A stretch of DNA of 64,000 bases from Microbacterium sp. AB (GTDB lineage: Bacteria; Actinomycetota; Actinomycetes; Actinomycetales; Microbacteriaceae): positions 2,418,001 to 2,482,000 of the forward strand of contig NZ_CP118157.1 in NCBI RefSeq assembly GCF_032878875.1, written 5' to 3'. The position numbers and the translations under genes are program-made. Below, one piece after another: positions 1 through 8,289 of the stretch; positions within the stretch are counted from its first letter, which is position 1; the number at the start of each line of letters is the position of its first letter. The notes under the pieces are model-generated. The model had not been told where the DNA came from, ran no database searches, and saw nothing but the letters and a program-made list of their open reading frames with translations.

Positions 1-764
1 CCCGCGAGCGCGAGGCGCGTGATCATCCACGGCGGCGTGGGCTTCGAGGCGTCGACGCCGCGCACGACCCGGACGACGAACTCCCTCGCCCCGACGTTGC
101 CGCGGATCGGCGCGCGGTCGTCGACCGTCACGGGGAAGCCCTCGCCCGGCTCGACCTCCGCCCACGGACGGTCGGCGGGGTCGCGGAACGCCGCTCCCGT
201 GGCGTGCGCGTACTCGCGGGCGATGCCGCGGATGGACAGGGCGTACCCGCGGTCGGGCGTGACGTTGACGTCGACCGCCGTGTCGTCGAGACCGAGCAGC
301 GCGATCGCGTCCGTGCCGGGCTCGGCGTCGATCCCGAGCTCGACGAGACGCAGGATGCCGTTGTGCTCGTCGCCGAGGCCGAGCTCGCGCGCGGAGGCGA
401 TCATCCCGTCGGACACGTGTCCGTAGGTCTTGCGCGCCGCGATCGGGAAGGGACCGGGCAGCACGGCGCCCGGGAGCGTCACCACGACCTCGTCGCCGGC
501 GAAGAAGTTCCCCGCACCGCACACGATGCCCCGCGGCTCGGCCTCGCCGACGTCGACCCGGCACCAGCGGATGGTCTTGCCGTTCTTCTGCGGCTCCTCC
601 TCGAAGGAGAGCACCCGGCCGACGACGACGGGGCCGGTGAGGTCGAAGCGGATGACCTCCTCCTCCTCGAAGCCGACGCGCACGAGCGCGGCCAGCACGT
701 CCTCGGGCGTCGTCCCCTGCGGAAGATCGACGTACTCACGCAGCCACGAGAGCGGGACGCGCAT
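1..764 (-). CDS. pheT: Phenylalanine--tRNA ligase beta subunit, N-terminal part (cut by window edge)
   Basis: Beta subunit of the cytoplasmic (alpha-beta)2 phenylalanyl-tRNA synthetase, which charges tRNA-Phe. About 254 codons are visible; the 3' end lies outside the window. The start MRVPLSWLREYV is the classic PheT N-terminus. It is followed by the tRNA-binding OB-fold region (GRVLSFEEEPQKNGK, then IVCGAGNFFAGDEVV, around residues 40-110) and the start of the B3/B4 region (DVNVTPDRGYALSIRG). The ATG overlaps the pheS stop in a TGATG arrangement, so the two subunits are translationally coupled. Identification is secure from the motifs and from following pheS directly. Confidence 0.95.
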   Translation of the reverse strand, partial: MRVPLSWLREYVDLPQGTTPEDVLAALVRVGFEEEEVIRFDLTGPVVVGRVLSFEEEPQKNGKTIRWCRVDVGEAEPRGIVCGAGNFFAGDEVVVTLPGAVLPGPFPIAARKTYGHVSDGMIASARELGLGDEHNGILRLVELGIDAEPGTDAIALLGLDDTAVDVNVTPDRGYALSIRGIAREYAHATGAAFRDPADRPWAEVEPGEGFPVTVDDRAPIRGNVGAREFVVRVVRGVDASKPTPPWMITRLALA

Positions 765-1804
765 CACACCACCATCCCGAACTGCTCGCTGAAGCGCACA
801 TCGCCCTCTGCCATGTCGCGCATGTCCTTCACGTCGCTGCGGAACATCAGGCCGCGCTCGATGCCCATCCCGAACGCGAACCCGCTGTACACCTCGGGAT
901 CGATGCCCGCCGCGCGCAGCACGTTGGGGTTGACCATCCCGCAGCCGCCCCACTCGATCCAGCGCGCGCCGCCCTTGAAGGTCGGGTGCCAGAGATCGAG
1001 CTCGGCTGACGGCTCGGTGAACGGGAAGTAGTTCGTGCGGAAGCGCATCTTCGCCTCCGGCCCGAAGAGCTGCCTCGCGAAATGGTCGAGCGTGCCCTTG
1101 AGGTGCGCCATCGTGATGCCCTTGTCGACGACGAGGCCCTCGAACTGGGTGAACACCGGCAGGTGCGTCGCGTCGAACTCGTCCGTGCGGTACACCCGTC
1201 CCGGGCACAGCACGTAGATCGGCACCTCGCGCTCGAGCATCGAGCGGACCTGCACGGGGCTCGTGTGCGTCCGCAGGACGAGATGGCGCTCGACCGGGTC
1301 GACGAAGAACGTGTCCTGCATCTGGCGCGCGGGGTGGTCGACGTCGAAGTTCAGGGCGTCGAAGTTGAACCACTCGTGCTCGAGCTCGGGCCCCTCCGCG
1401 ATCTCCCAGCCCATGCCGACGAAGAGGTCGCAGATGTCGTCCTGCAGCACGTTGAGCGGATGCCGAGCGCCCGTGCGGGTGCGGCTCGCCACGGCCGTGA
1501 TGTCGATGCGCTCGGCCTCGAGCTGCGCGGCGAGCTCGGCGTCGGCGAGCTCGGCCTCGCGCGCGACGAGCGCCTGGGTCACGCGACCGCGTGCCTGACC
1601 GACGAGCTTGCCGAGCTCGGCCTTCTGCTCCTTCGGCACGTTCCGCAGCTGCGCGTTGAACGCGGCGAGGGGCGACCCCTCCCCCGCATGCGCGGCACGG
1701 GCGGCCTTCAGGGCCGCGGTGTCGGGGGCCGCGGCGAGCGCGGCGAGCGCGTCCGCCACAGCGGCTTCGACCCCGTCGGGGGTGATCTCGGGAGCATCAG
1801 ACAC
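764..1804 (-). CDS. pheS: Phenylalanine--tRNA ligase alpha subunit
   Basis: Catalytic alpha subunit of phenylalanyl-tRNA synthetase, 346 aa, the usual length. An N-terminal coiled-coil arm is followed by the class II core: HPLNVLQDDICDLF, the motif-2 region RVYRTDEFDATHLPVFTQFEG, RFRTNYFPFTEPSAELDLW, and the C-terminal motif 3 GFAFGMGIERGLMF. The start is GTG. A -10-like TAGACT (1818 to 1813) lies 8 nt before it and there is no Shine-Dalgarno, so the mRNA is probably leaderless. First gene of a pheS-pheT operon. Confidence 0.97.
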   Translation of the reverse strand: MSDAPEITPDGVEAAVADALAALAAAPDTAALKAARAAHAGEGSPLAAFNAQLRNVPKEQKAELGKLVGQARGRVTQALVAREAELADAELAAQLEAERIDITAVASRTRTGARHPLNVLQDDICDLFVGMGWEIAEGPELEHEWFNFDALNFDVDHPARQMQDTFFVDPVERHLVLRTHTSPVQVRSMLEREVPIYVLCPGRVYRTDEFDATHLPVFTQFEGLVVDKGITMAHLKGTLDHFARQLFGPEAKMRFRTNYFPFTEPSAELDLWHPTFKGGARWIEWGGCGMVNPNVLRAAGIDPEVYSGFAFGMGIERGLMFRSDVKDMRDMAEGDVRFSEQFGMVV

Positions 1805-1846
1805 GGAAGACGAGTCTAGTCGGCCCGCATGAGGGGACTCGCCGTG

Positions 1847-2770
1847 TCAGCGGGATGGGCCGCCGTCGCCGGGCACGTCGAGGGGGTCGATCTGGGCCGA
1901 CAGCACCTGCGTGACCGTCTGCTCCTCATGCCTGCGCGGATCGATCGGCTCTGTTCGGGCGACGCCCGGGGCACGGCTCGTTCGCTTCTCCACCACGCGC
2001 GCGAGGTAGGACAGGCCGAGGCAGAGCGCGATGTAGATCGAGCCGGACACGAGCGCGGCGGGGATGAGGGGCGAGCCGTAGACCGCGTTCGATCCGATGA
2101 GCTTGGCGTAGTAGAGAAGCTCGGGATAGGTGATGATGAAGCCGAGCGCGGTGTCCTTCAGCGTCACGACGAGCTGAGCGATGACGACCGGCATCATGGC
2201 TCTCAGCGCCTGCGGCAGCAGGATCAGACGCATGACGCCGCTCTTGCGCAGCCCGATCGCGTACCCCGCCTCGCTCTGCCCTCCGGGCAGCGAGACGACG
2301 CCCGCACGGATCACCTCCGCCAGCACGGATCCGTTATAGGCGACGAGAGCGATGACGACCGCCCAGTAGGAGTCGAGCCGGATGCCGATGACGGGAAGCC
2401 CGTAGTAGAGGAGCATCATGAAGATCAGCACGGGAACGGCGCGGAGGACTTCCACGATGACCGTGGCAGGGATCCGCACCCACCGGTGCTCGGACAGGCG
2501 CGCGATCGCCAGCACGAAGCCGAGGACGATCGCCCCCACTCCCGCCGCGGCGAACGCGGCGAGGGTGCGCACCGCCGACAGCCCGATCTGCACCCAGACG
2601 TTCGTGTACGTGAAGATCGACCACTTGGCGGCCGAGAACTGGCCCGTCACGGCCAGGCGCCAGACGACGAGGGCGATCAGGGCCGCGACGACGACGACCG
2701 TCGCCACGCCGAGGACCCGGTTCCGCAGTACCGCGCGCGGTCCGGGGACGTCATAGAGGACGGAGGTCAT
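1847..2770 (-). CDS. gluD: Amino acid ABC transporter permease, GluD type
   Basis: Second inner-membrane permease of a polar amino acid (glutamate-type) ABC importer, 307 aa. About five to six hydrophobic spans are visible. The EAA loop for contact with the ATPase reads AGYAIGLRKSGVMRLILLPQALR (about residues 178-200). The tail after the last span is long and charged. The start ATG overlaps the gluC stop by 4 nt (ATGA), indicating translational coupling. Family and role are clear; glutamate as substrate is inferred from similarity to the corynebacterial gluABCD system and could be another acidic or polar amino acid. Confidence 0.9.
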   Translation of the reverse strand: MTSVLYDVPGPRAVLRNRVLGVATVVVVAALIALVVWRLAVTGQFSAAKWSIFTYTNVWVQIGLSAVRTLAAFAAAGVGAIVLGFVLAIARLSEHRWVRIPATVIVEVLRAVPVLIFMMLLYYGLPVIGIRLDSYWAVVIALVAYNGSVLAEVIRAGVVSLPGGQSEAGYAIGLRKSGVMRLILLPQALRAMMPVVIAQLVVTLKDTALGFIITYPELLYYAKLIGSNAVYGSPLIPAALVSGSIYIALCLGLSYLARVVEKRTSRAPGVARTEPIDPRRHEEQTVTQVLSAQIDPLDVPGDGGPSR

Positions 2771-3414
2771 CGCGTCACCTTCCAGCGGATCTCGAGCCAG
2801 CGCTGTAACCAGCCGAGCAGCAGTACGAGGACGATGAAGATCACCATGACCCAGAGCAGCACGCCGAGTGCGTTCTCACCGCGCTCGGACAGATAGGCCC
2901 GGATCGAGCCGAGATTGAGCACCGAGAATCCCGCCGCGACCGTCGTGTTCTTCAGGAGGGCGATGAGCACGCTCATCATGGGCGGGATCACCGAGCGCGA
3001 TGCCTGCGGGAGCACGATCAGCGTCATCACCTGGCTGAAGGTCAGGCCGAGTGCCCGCGCCGCCTCCGCTTGGCCGACGGGAACGGTGTTGATCCCCGAT
3101 CGGATCGTCTCCGCCACATACGTCGCCGTATAGAGGCCGAGAGCCCAGATCCCCAGCGCGAGGAAGTCCACGCGCGTTCCGACGAGGAGCGGGACGCCGA
3201 ACGCGAAGAAGAAGAACAGCAGGGTCAGCGGGGTGTTTCGGACGACGTTGACGTAGACGGTGCCGACCGCTCTCGCGATCGGCACGGGAGAGACGCGCAT
3301 CGCACCGACGATGAGACCGAGGACGAGCGCGATGGCCGCGCCGGCGAAGAACAGCACGAGCGTTCCCCACAGCGCATCCCCCCACAGATCGAGGTTGTCG
3401 ATGATGATGCCCAA
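2767..3414 (-). CDS. gluC: Amino acid ABC transporter permease, GluC type
   Basis: First permease of the polar amino acid importer, 215 aa from the chosen start. HisM/GluC family: VNVVRNTPLTLLFFFFAFG near the N-terminus and the EAA loop EAARALGLTFSQVMTLIVLPQASR about two thirds along. I place the start at TTG 3414 (MGIIIDNLDLWGD) because a Shine-Dalgarno AGAGGA sits 6 nt upstream. A TTG 15 nt further upstream lacks one. A perfect hairpin separates the gene from gluB, and its stop overlaps gluD. Confidence 0.88.
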   Translation of the reverse strand: MGIIIDNLDLWGDALWGTLVLFFAGAAIALVLGLIVGAMRVSPVPIARAVGTVYVNVVRNTPLTLLFFFFAFGVPLLVGTRVDFLALGIWALGLYTATYVAETIRSGINTVPVGQAEAARALGLTFSQVMTLIVLPQASRSVIPPMMSVLIALLKNTTVAAGFSVLNLGSIRAYLSERGENALGVLLWVMVIFIVLVLLLGWLQRWLEIRWKVTR

Positions 3415-3436
3415 GGCGGATCCTCTCAAGGACGAG

Positions 3437-3469
3437 GATTCGGGGCGGCGCGTCCGGCCGCCCCGAATC
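3437..3469 (-). terminator. Perfect 13-bp hairpin between gluB and gluC
   Basis: Arms GATTCGGGGCGGC (3437-3449) and its exact complement (3457-3469) enclose a 7-nt loop. It lies 7 nt after the gluB stop and before gluC on the same strand. There is no T-tract, so it may be a partial terminator or an mRNA-stabilising 3' structure that keeps the binding-protein message more abundant than the permease message. Confidence 0.7.
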
Positions 3470-3475
3470 GACGGT

Positions 3476-4381
3476 TCAGTCGACGGGGTCGACCTCGGGC
3501 TGCGTCGTCGTGACTCCCGACGCGCCGAGGTTCTTGTCGAAGATCGCCTGCCAGGTGTCTCCGCCGTCGGTGAGCACGGTGTTGAAGTACTCCGTGAGGG
3601 CCGTGTCGCCCTTCGGGAGGCCGATGCCGTAGCGCTCCTCGCTGAAGGTCTCGCCGACGACCTTCAGGTTCTCGGGCTCCTGCGCCGCGTATCCGATGAG
3701 GATCGCCTCGTCCGTCGTGACCGCGTCGACCTGGCCCGACTTCAGTGCCTCGACGCACTGGGAGTAGGTGTCGAACTCCTCCGTCTGCGCGTCGTAGTTG
3801 TCCTTGATGTTCTGGATGGGCGTGGACCCCGTCGCCGAGCAGACCGTCACGTCGGAGGTCAGGTCGGCGTCGGACTCGATCGTGTCGTTGTCCGCCGCCA
3901 CGAGGAGGCCCTGCCCGGTGACGAAGTACGGCCCGGCGAAGTTGATCTGCTCCTTGCGGGCATCCGTGATGGAGTAGGTGCCGACGTAGTAGTCGATGTC
4001 ACCGTTGATGATGGCCTGCTCGCGGTTCGCCGACGGGATCGCCTCGAAGGTGATCTGGTCGTCGTCGAAGCCGAGCGACGCGGCCAGCCAGCGCGCGATG
4101 TCGATGTCGAAGCCCGAGCGCTCGTTCGTCGCGGGATCGAGGTATCCCAGACCGGGCTGGTCCTCCTTGACGCCGATGACGACACCGTCGCGCGCGACCA
4201 TGTCGTCGTACGTCGGGCTGTCCTGGAGGTCGACGTCGGTCGCGACCTCCCAGAGGTCCTCCGTCGAGCTGTCGTCTCCGTCGCCGCCCGTGCTGCCGGG
4301 CGAGCCGCTGTTGCATGCGGTGAGCGCGAGCAGGGCCGCCGTGGCGATCCCGACGCTCGCGATGGTGCGGAACTTGCGCAT
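3476..4381 (-). CDS. gluB: Amino acid ABC transporter substrate-binding lipoprotein, GluB type
   Basis: Extracytoplasmic solute-binding protein (SBP_bac_3 family), 301 aa, for the glutamate-type importer. The N-terminus is a lipoprotein signal with basic MRKFR, a hydrophobic stretch and lipobox LTAC (Cys about residue 23), then a Gly/Ser/Asp linker. Family features include GVKEDQPGLGYLDPATNERSGFDIDIARWLA and the FAGPYFVTGQGLLV segment. The start is supported by Shine-Dalgarno AGGAGG 7 nt before ATG. It sits between gluA and gluC, as in corynebacteria. Confidence 0.93.
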   Translation of the reverse strand: MRKFRTIASVGIATAALLALTACNSGSPGSTGGDGDDSSTEDLWEVATDVDLQDSPTYDDMVARDGVVIGVKEDQPGLGYLDPATNERSGFDIDIARWLAASLGFDDDQITFEAIPSANREQAIINGDIDYYVGTYSITDARKEQINFAGPYFVTGQGLLVAADNDTIESDADLTSDVTVCSATGSTPIQNIKDNYDAQTEEFDTYSQCVEALKSGQVDAVTTDEAILIGYAAQEPENLKVVGETFSEERYGIGLPKGDTALTEYFNTVLTDGGDTWQAIFDKNLGASGVTTTQPEVDPVD

Positions 4382-4445
4382 GTGTCTTCCTCCTGGTTGG
4401 TTGAGGTCTCACCGGGCCGCACGTCGTCGTTCGGCGCCGGGGTCG

Positions 4446-5186
4446 TCAGTGCGTGATGAGCTTCGAGAGGAAGTCCTTGGCACGGTCCGAGGTCGGGTTC
4501 GTGAAGAACTGCTCGGGGCTCGCCTGCTCGACGATCTGCCCGTCGGCCATGAAGACCACCCGGTTGGCGGCCTTGCGAGCGAAGCCCATCTCATGGGTGA
4601 CGACGATCATCGTCATGCCGTCCTGCGCGAGGCCGACCATGACGTCGAGCACCTCGTTGATCATCTCCGGGTCGAGCGCACTGGTGGGCTCGTCGAAGAG
4701 CATGACCTTGGGACGCATCGCCAGCGCGCGAGCGATCGCCACGCGCTGCTGCTGACCGCCCGACAGCTGGGCGGGGAGCTTCTCCGCCTGGTGGCCGACG
4801 CCGACGCGGTCGAGAAGCGCCCTGGCCTCCTTCTCCGCATCGGCCTTCTTCAGGCCGCGCACCTTGATGGGCCCGAGGGTGATGTTCTCGAGGATCGTCA
4901 GGTGCGAGAAGAGGTTGAACGACTGGAACACCATCCCGACCTCGGCGCGGAGGTTCGCGAGGGCCTTGCCCTCCTTGGGAAGCTCCTTGCCGTCGATCGC
5001 GATCGTGCCGCTCGTGATCGTCTCGAGGCGGTTGATCGTGCGGCACAGCGTGGACTTGCCGGAGCCGGAGGGACCGATGACGACGACGACCTCCCCCTTG
5101 TCGACGGTGAGGTTGACATCCTTCAGCGCTTGGAATTCGCCGTAGTGCTTCTGTACGTCTTTCACGACGACGAGGGGCTCAGCCAT
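4446..5186 (-). CDS. gluA: Amino acid ABC transporter ATP-binding protein, GluA type
   Basis: ATPase of the glutamate-type importer, about 246 aa. Walker A GPSGSGKSTLCR, Q-loop GMVFQSFNLFSHLTILEN, signature LSGGQQQRVAIARALAM, Walker B VMLFDEPTSALDPE and the H-loop MIVVTHEMGFAR are all intact. I choose ATG 5186 (MAEPLVVVKDV). A -10-like TAGGGT (5199 to 5194) ends 7 nt upstream and there is no Shine-Dalgarno, which fits a leaderless message. An in-frame GTG at 5204 would lie upstream of that hexamer. First gene of gluABCD. Confidence 0.94.
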   Translation of the reverse strand: MAEPLVVVKDVQKHYGEFQALKDVNLTVDKGEVVVVIGPSGSGKSTLCRTINRLETITSGTIAIDGKELPKEGKALANLRAEVGMVFQSFNLFSHLTILENITLGPIKVRGLKKADAEKEARALLDRVGVGHQAEKLPAQLSGGQQQRVAIARALAMRPKVMLFDEPTSALDPEMINEVLDVMVGLAQDGMTMIVVTHEMGFARKAANRVVFMADGQIVEQASPEQFFTNPTSDRAKDFLSKLITH

Positions 5187-5271
5187 GCGGTCTACCCTAA
5201 ACACAACCTGAAGATCTGCTGTCCTTCGCGCGGGAGGCTTTACCGAGTTGTAACGGGGGCCGGTTCGCTCG

Positions 5272-6078
5272 TCATCCCGCCGCGCGCTGTGCGAAAGCGC
5301 TCTCGTACAGGCACACGCTCGCCGCCGTGGCGAGGTTCAGCGACTCGGCGCGCCCGAAGATCGGCAGGCGCAGGGCGCCGTCCGCGAGCGCGAGCGCCTC
5401 GTCGGGGAGACCCCGCGCCTCGTTGCCGAACAGCCATCCCGTCGGCCGGGCGAGCGCCCCGCGTTCGCGCGCCGCGAGCAGATCCTCGCCCTTGACGTCC
5501 GCCGCGATCACCGCGAGCCCCGCCGCCTTCGCGCGGGCGGCGACGTCGGCGAGATCCGCGCCCACGGCGACGGGCACGTGGAACAGCGAGCCCGTCGTCG
5601 ACCGGACGACCTTGGGGTTGTACGGGTCGACGGTCCGCCCCGTGAGCACGACCGCGTCGGCGCCCACGGCATCCGCCGCACGGATGATCGTGCCGAGGTT
5701 CCCCGGGTCGCGGACCTCCTCGCAGATCGCGATGAGCGTGGGCTCCGAGGCGAAGACGTCCTTGAGCGCCGTCGGGTTCTGCCGCGCCACCGCGACGAAA
5801 CCCTGCGGCGTGACGGTGTCGGCCATCGCGTCGAGCACGGCCTCCGTGACGAACTCGATCTCGACGCCCGCGTCGGTGAGGGCGGTGCGGAGATCCGCGT
5901 GCTTCTCGAGCGCCGTGGGCGTGGCGTACAGCTCGACGATGACGTCGGGGAGGAAGGCGACGGCCTCCCGCACCGCCTGCGGGCCTTCGAGGAGGAAGAG
6001 CCCCGTCTCCTTCCGCGCCGCGCGCCTGGCGAGCTTCGCGACGGACCGTACACGGGGCGACCGGGGGTTCTCGAGCAC
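5272..6078 (-). CDS. TrmH/SpoU-family RNA 2'-O-methyltransferase
   Basis: SPOUT-fold RNA methyltransferase, 268 aa, probably modifying ribosomal RNA. An N-terminal substrate-binding domain (about 1-100) precedes the knotted domain. The three family motifs are present: NLGTIIRAADAVGADAVVL, WLFGNEARGLPDEAL and LPIFGRAESLNLATAASVCLYE. GTG start with TAGACT (6090 to 6085) 6 nt upstream, so probably leaderless. It follows rplT on the same strand but is separated by a terminator; infC-rpmI-rplT followed by a SpoU gene is a common order. The exact target nucleotide cannot be read. Confidence 0.9.
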   Translation of the reverse strand: MLENPRSPRVRSVAKLARRAARKETGLFLLEGPQAVREAVAFLPDVIVELYATPTALEKHADLRTALTDAGVEIEFVTEAVLDAMADTVTPQGFVAVARQNPTALKDVFASEPTLIAICEEVRDPGNLGTIIRAADAVGADAVVLTGRTVDPYNPKVVRSTTGSLFHVPVAVGADLADVAARAKAAGLAVIAADVKGEDLLAARERGALARPTGWLFGNEARGLPDEALALADGALRLPIFGRAESLNLATAASVCLYESAFAQRAAG

Positions 6079-6100
6079 GCGTCAAGTCTAGGGACACGAA

Positions 6101-6128
6101 GGAGGGCGCCCCTCGCGGGACGCCCTCC
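6101..6128 (-). terminator. Terminator hairpin after rplT
   Basis: GGAGGGCG and CGCCCTCC arms (8 bp), with an inner CCC/GGG extension after one mismatch around TCGC. It lies 20 nt after the rplT stop and upstream of the methyltransferase promoter. Confidence 0.65.
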
Positions 6129-6147
6129 TGTCGTTGATCGTGTCAGA

Positions 6148-6534
6148 TCACGCGGCCGACCTCGGCGCGTTCACGTCGCCGGGCAGCGCCTTCCTGGCGG
6201 TCTCGACGAGCGCGGCGAAGGTGCCGGGCTCGTTCACGGCCAGCTCGGCGAGGATGCGGCGATCGACCTGCACGCCGGCGAGGCCGAGGCCCTGGATGAA
6301 CCGGTTGTAGGTGAGGCCGTTCGCACGGCTCGCCGCGTTGATGCGCTGGATCCACAGGCGACGGAAGTCGCCCTTGCGCTGACGGCGGTCGCGGTACGCG
6401 TAGACGAGCGAGTGGGTGACCTGCTCCTTCGCCTTCCGGTACAGGCGCGAACGCTGGCCACGGTAACCCGAGGCGCGCTCGAGGATGACGCGACGCTTCT
6501 TGTGCGCATTGACTGCGCGCTTGACTCTAGCCAT
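6148..6534 (-). CDS. rplT: 50S ribosomal protein L20
   Basis: 128 aa; binds 23S rRNA early in 50S assembly. Diagnostic text: [15 protein letters not shown], then [17 protein letters not shown] and [20 protein letters not shown]. It lies 33 nt after rpmI in the conserved infC-rpmI-rplT order and ends before a hairpin terminator. Confidence 0.98.
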   Translation of the reverse strand: MARVKRAVNAHKKRRVILERASGYRGQRSRLYRKAKEQVTHSLVYAYRDRRQRKGDFRRLWIQRINAASRANGLTYNRFIQGLGLAGVQVDRRILAELAVNEPGTFAALVETARKALPGDVNAPRSAA

Positions 6535-6567
6535 TCTTCATACTTCCTAACGAACGTGCGTCGCGGT

Positions 6568-6762
6568 TCAGCGACCGAGGAGCTTCTTGACGACCTTGAG
6601 ATCGTTGCCCGAGATGACCTGGTCCTGGTTCAGACGGCGGGTGCGGCGGCTCGACTTGTGCTCGAGGTTGTGGCGCATCCCGGCCTGCTGCTTCTTGATC
6701 TTGCCGCTGCCGGTGATCTTGAAGCGCTTCTTGCTGCCCGAGTGGGTCTTCTGCTTCGGCAT
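6568..6762 (-). CDS. rpmI: 50S ribosomal protein L35
   Basis: 64 aa basic protein with the family start [21 protein letters not shown] and the C-terminal [21 protein letters not shown]. Middle gene of infC-rpmI-rplT. The 74-nt gap from infC contains short GC-rich stems but no strong terminator. Confidence 0.97.
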   Translation of the reverse strand: MPKQKTHSGSKKRFKITGSGKIKKQQAGMRHNLEHKSSRRTRRLNQDQVISGNDLKVVKKLLGR

Positions 6763-6836
6763 CTTCTCTATTCCTTACGTCTGCGCCCCGCAGGGCGACG
6801 TTGTGTGCAACCCGCCGGGGCGGGAAGTGCTCGGGA

Positions 6837-7442
6837 CTACTCCGCCGGGGTCTCCCCGGCGGGCGTCTTGGCCTCGCGCTGAGCCTGCCTGTTGGCGGCC
6901 CGGACGGCGTTCTGCTCGGCCTTCGCCTCCGACTTGTTCTTGTGCGGAGCGATCACCATCACCATGTTGCGCCCGTCGATCGTCGGGCGGGACTCCACCG
7001 AACCGAGCTCCGCGACGTCCTCCGCGAACTTCTGCAGCAGACGCACGCCCTGGTCGGGACGCGACTGCTCGCGACCGCGGAACAGGATCATCGCCTTGAC
7101 CTTGTCCCCGGCCTGGAGGAAGCCCTCCGCACGCTTGCGCTTGGTCTCGTAGTCGTGCTGGTCGATCTTCAGGCGGAAGCGGACCTCCTTGAGGACCGTG
7201 TTCGCCTGATTGCGGCGCGCTTCCTTGGCCTTCTGGGCGGCCTCGTACTTGAACTTCCCGTAGTCCATGATCTTGACCACGGGAGGTCGCGAGTTGGGGG
7301 CCACCTCGACGAGGTCGAGGTCGGCGTCCTGCGCCAGGCGCAGGGCCACCTCGATGCGGACGACGCCGATCTGCTCGCCTGCCGGGCCGACGAGTCGGAC
7401 CTCTGGCACGCGAATGCGCTCATTGGTGCGGGGATCGCTGAT
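6837..7442 (-). CDS. infC: Translation initiation factor IF-3, apparent AUC start codon
   Basis: IF-3 (about 201 aa) binds the 30S subunit and checks start codons. N-domain text is [21 protein letters not shown]; the linker and C-domain include [40 protein letters not shown] and MVIAPHKNK. The conserved protein begins SDPRTNER, and the only strong Shine-Dalgarno (AAGGAG) ends 6 nt before an ATC codon (7442-7440) that directly precedes it. The nearest in-frame ATG lies further upstream, without homology or a ribosome site. A non-AUG start fits infC autoregulation as known in enterobacteria (AUU). A perfect 9-bp hairpin (6842-6862) sits at the 3' end of the coding region. Confidence 0.95.
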   Translation of the reverse strand: MSDPRTNERIRVPEVRLVGPAGEQIGVVRIEVALRLAQDADLDLVEVAPNSRPPVVKIMDYGKFKYEAAQKAKEARRNQANTVLKEVRFRLKIDQHDYETKRKRAEGFLQAGDKVKAMILFRGREQSRPDQGVRLLQKFAEDVAELGSVESRPTIDGRNMVMVIAPHKNKSEAKAEQNAVRAANRQAQREAKTPAGETPAE

Positions 7443-7689
7443 GCGGAACTCCTTGGGTGCGTGATTCGAGCCACCGCACGGCGACGTTCGCTGCGCGGGC
7501 GGGAGATTCATCAGCATCCACCCGAGCACGACGGCACGCATCGACTCGACACCCTGGACAACTCGTGCGGGCACGAGCGGAGTGCGTGTGACCCGGTAGC
7601 CTGGAACGGCAAGCGCGGGTGGGAACTGAATTCCTCTTTCGTCCGGAAGACGTCTCCGGAGCCCGCAACAGTCTACCAGAGAGCGGTCC
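7443..7689. promoter_or_regulatory. infC leader and divergent promoter region
   Basis: This 247-nt spacer separates infC (minus) from the DUF1844 gene (plus). On the minus strand TAGACT (7675 to 7670) is a candidate -10, which would give an infC leader of roughly 220 nt. The leader holds a perfect 7-bp hairpin CTCGTGC/GCACGAG (7562-7577) and a TCCGG/CCGGA stem near its 5' end. On the plus strand TAGCCT (7597-7602 region) is a weak -10 candidate. A leader this long could carry ribosomal-protein control, but I cannot match it to a known L20-leader structure. Confidence 0.4.
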
Positions 7690-8100
7690 ATGAGCGCCAT
7701 CCCCGCCGACGAGTCCCCCTTCGACGCCGAACGACACTCCCGGTGGGAGGAGCAGGCCAGGGCCGCGGCCGAGACCTCGGCGGTCCGCGACATCGCCGAC
7801 GTCGCCGCCGTCGAGGTCATCGCGTCGTCCTGCGTCCACCTCATGAGCGCGGCAGCCGTGAAGCTCGGGCTCGCCGACTCGGCCGATGCCGACGATCTCA
7901 TCGACCTCGACGAGGCGCGCAAGCTCGTCAACGCGCTGGCAGGACTCGTCACGGCCGCAGCTCCCGAGATCAGCGACATGCACGCCCGCCCCATCCGCGA
8001 CGGCCTGCGCTCCCTCCAGCTGCGCTTCCGCGAGCTGTCGGCCATCCCCGACGCACCGGGCAAGGGGCCCGGCGAGAAGTGGACCGGCCCCGTCGTCTGA
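7690..8100 (+). CDS. DUF1844 domain-containing protein
   Basis: 136 aa, predicted soluble and acidic. The central block [21 protein letters not shown] followed by [20 protein letters not shown] matches the DUF1844 family, which in actinobacteria commonly lies next to infC. Function unknown. GAGAG 7 nt before the ATG may serve as the ribosome site. It is divergent from infC and convergent with the SseB-like gene. Confidence 0.85.
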   Translation: MSAIPADESPFDAERHSRWEEQARAAAETSAVRDIADVAAVEVIASSCVHLMSAAAVKLGLADSADADDLIDLDEARKLVNALAGLVTAAAPEISDMHARPIRDGLRSLQLRFRELSAIPDAPGKGPGEKWTGPVV

Positions 8101-8289
8101 CCCGCCCGTCCCCTCCCCCAGCCCCGCCATCCGGTCCCGCGGGAGTCCGGCTCGCCGGTGAGGATGCGGCCGGCGACCGGACTCTCGCAGCGCATGTGGA
8201 TTCTGGCTGCGCAGGTGAGCCGTCGCGACGCGGGTGGGGCCGCGGCTCGGGGAGCGCTGACGGGTGGAGGCAGGTCGGCGCGGGAAGGA
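8101..8289. other. Convergent spacer with a weak hairpin and a GGATTCT motif
   Basis: 189 nt between two convergent genes. It contains CGCAGC (8189 region) pairing with GCTGCG about 14 nt later around ATGTGGATTCTG. The GGATTCT core recurs in the hairpin at 58411-58464, also in a convergent spacer, suggesting an intergenic repeat family. No reading frame here looks real. Confidence 0.35.

Noticed and set aside
7443..8195. N-terminal extension of IF-3 by up to 251 codons
   Set aside because: Runs antisense to the DUF1844 gene and has no IF-3 homology; the ribosome site supports the ATC start.
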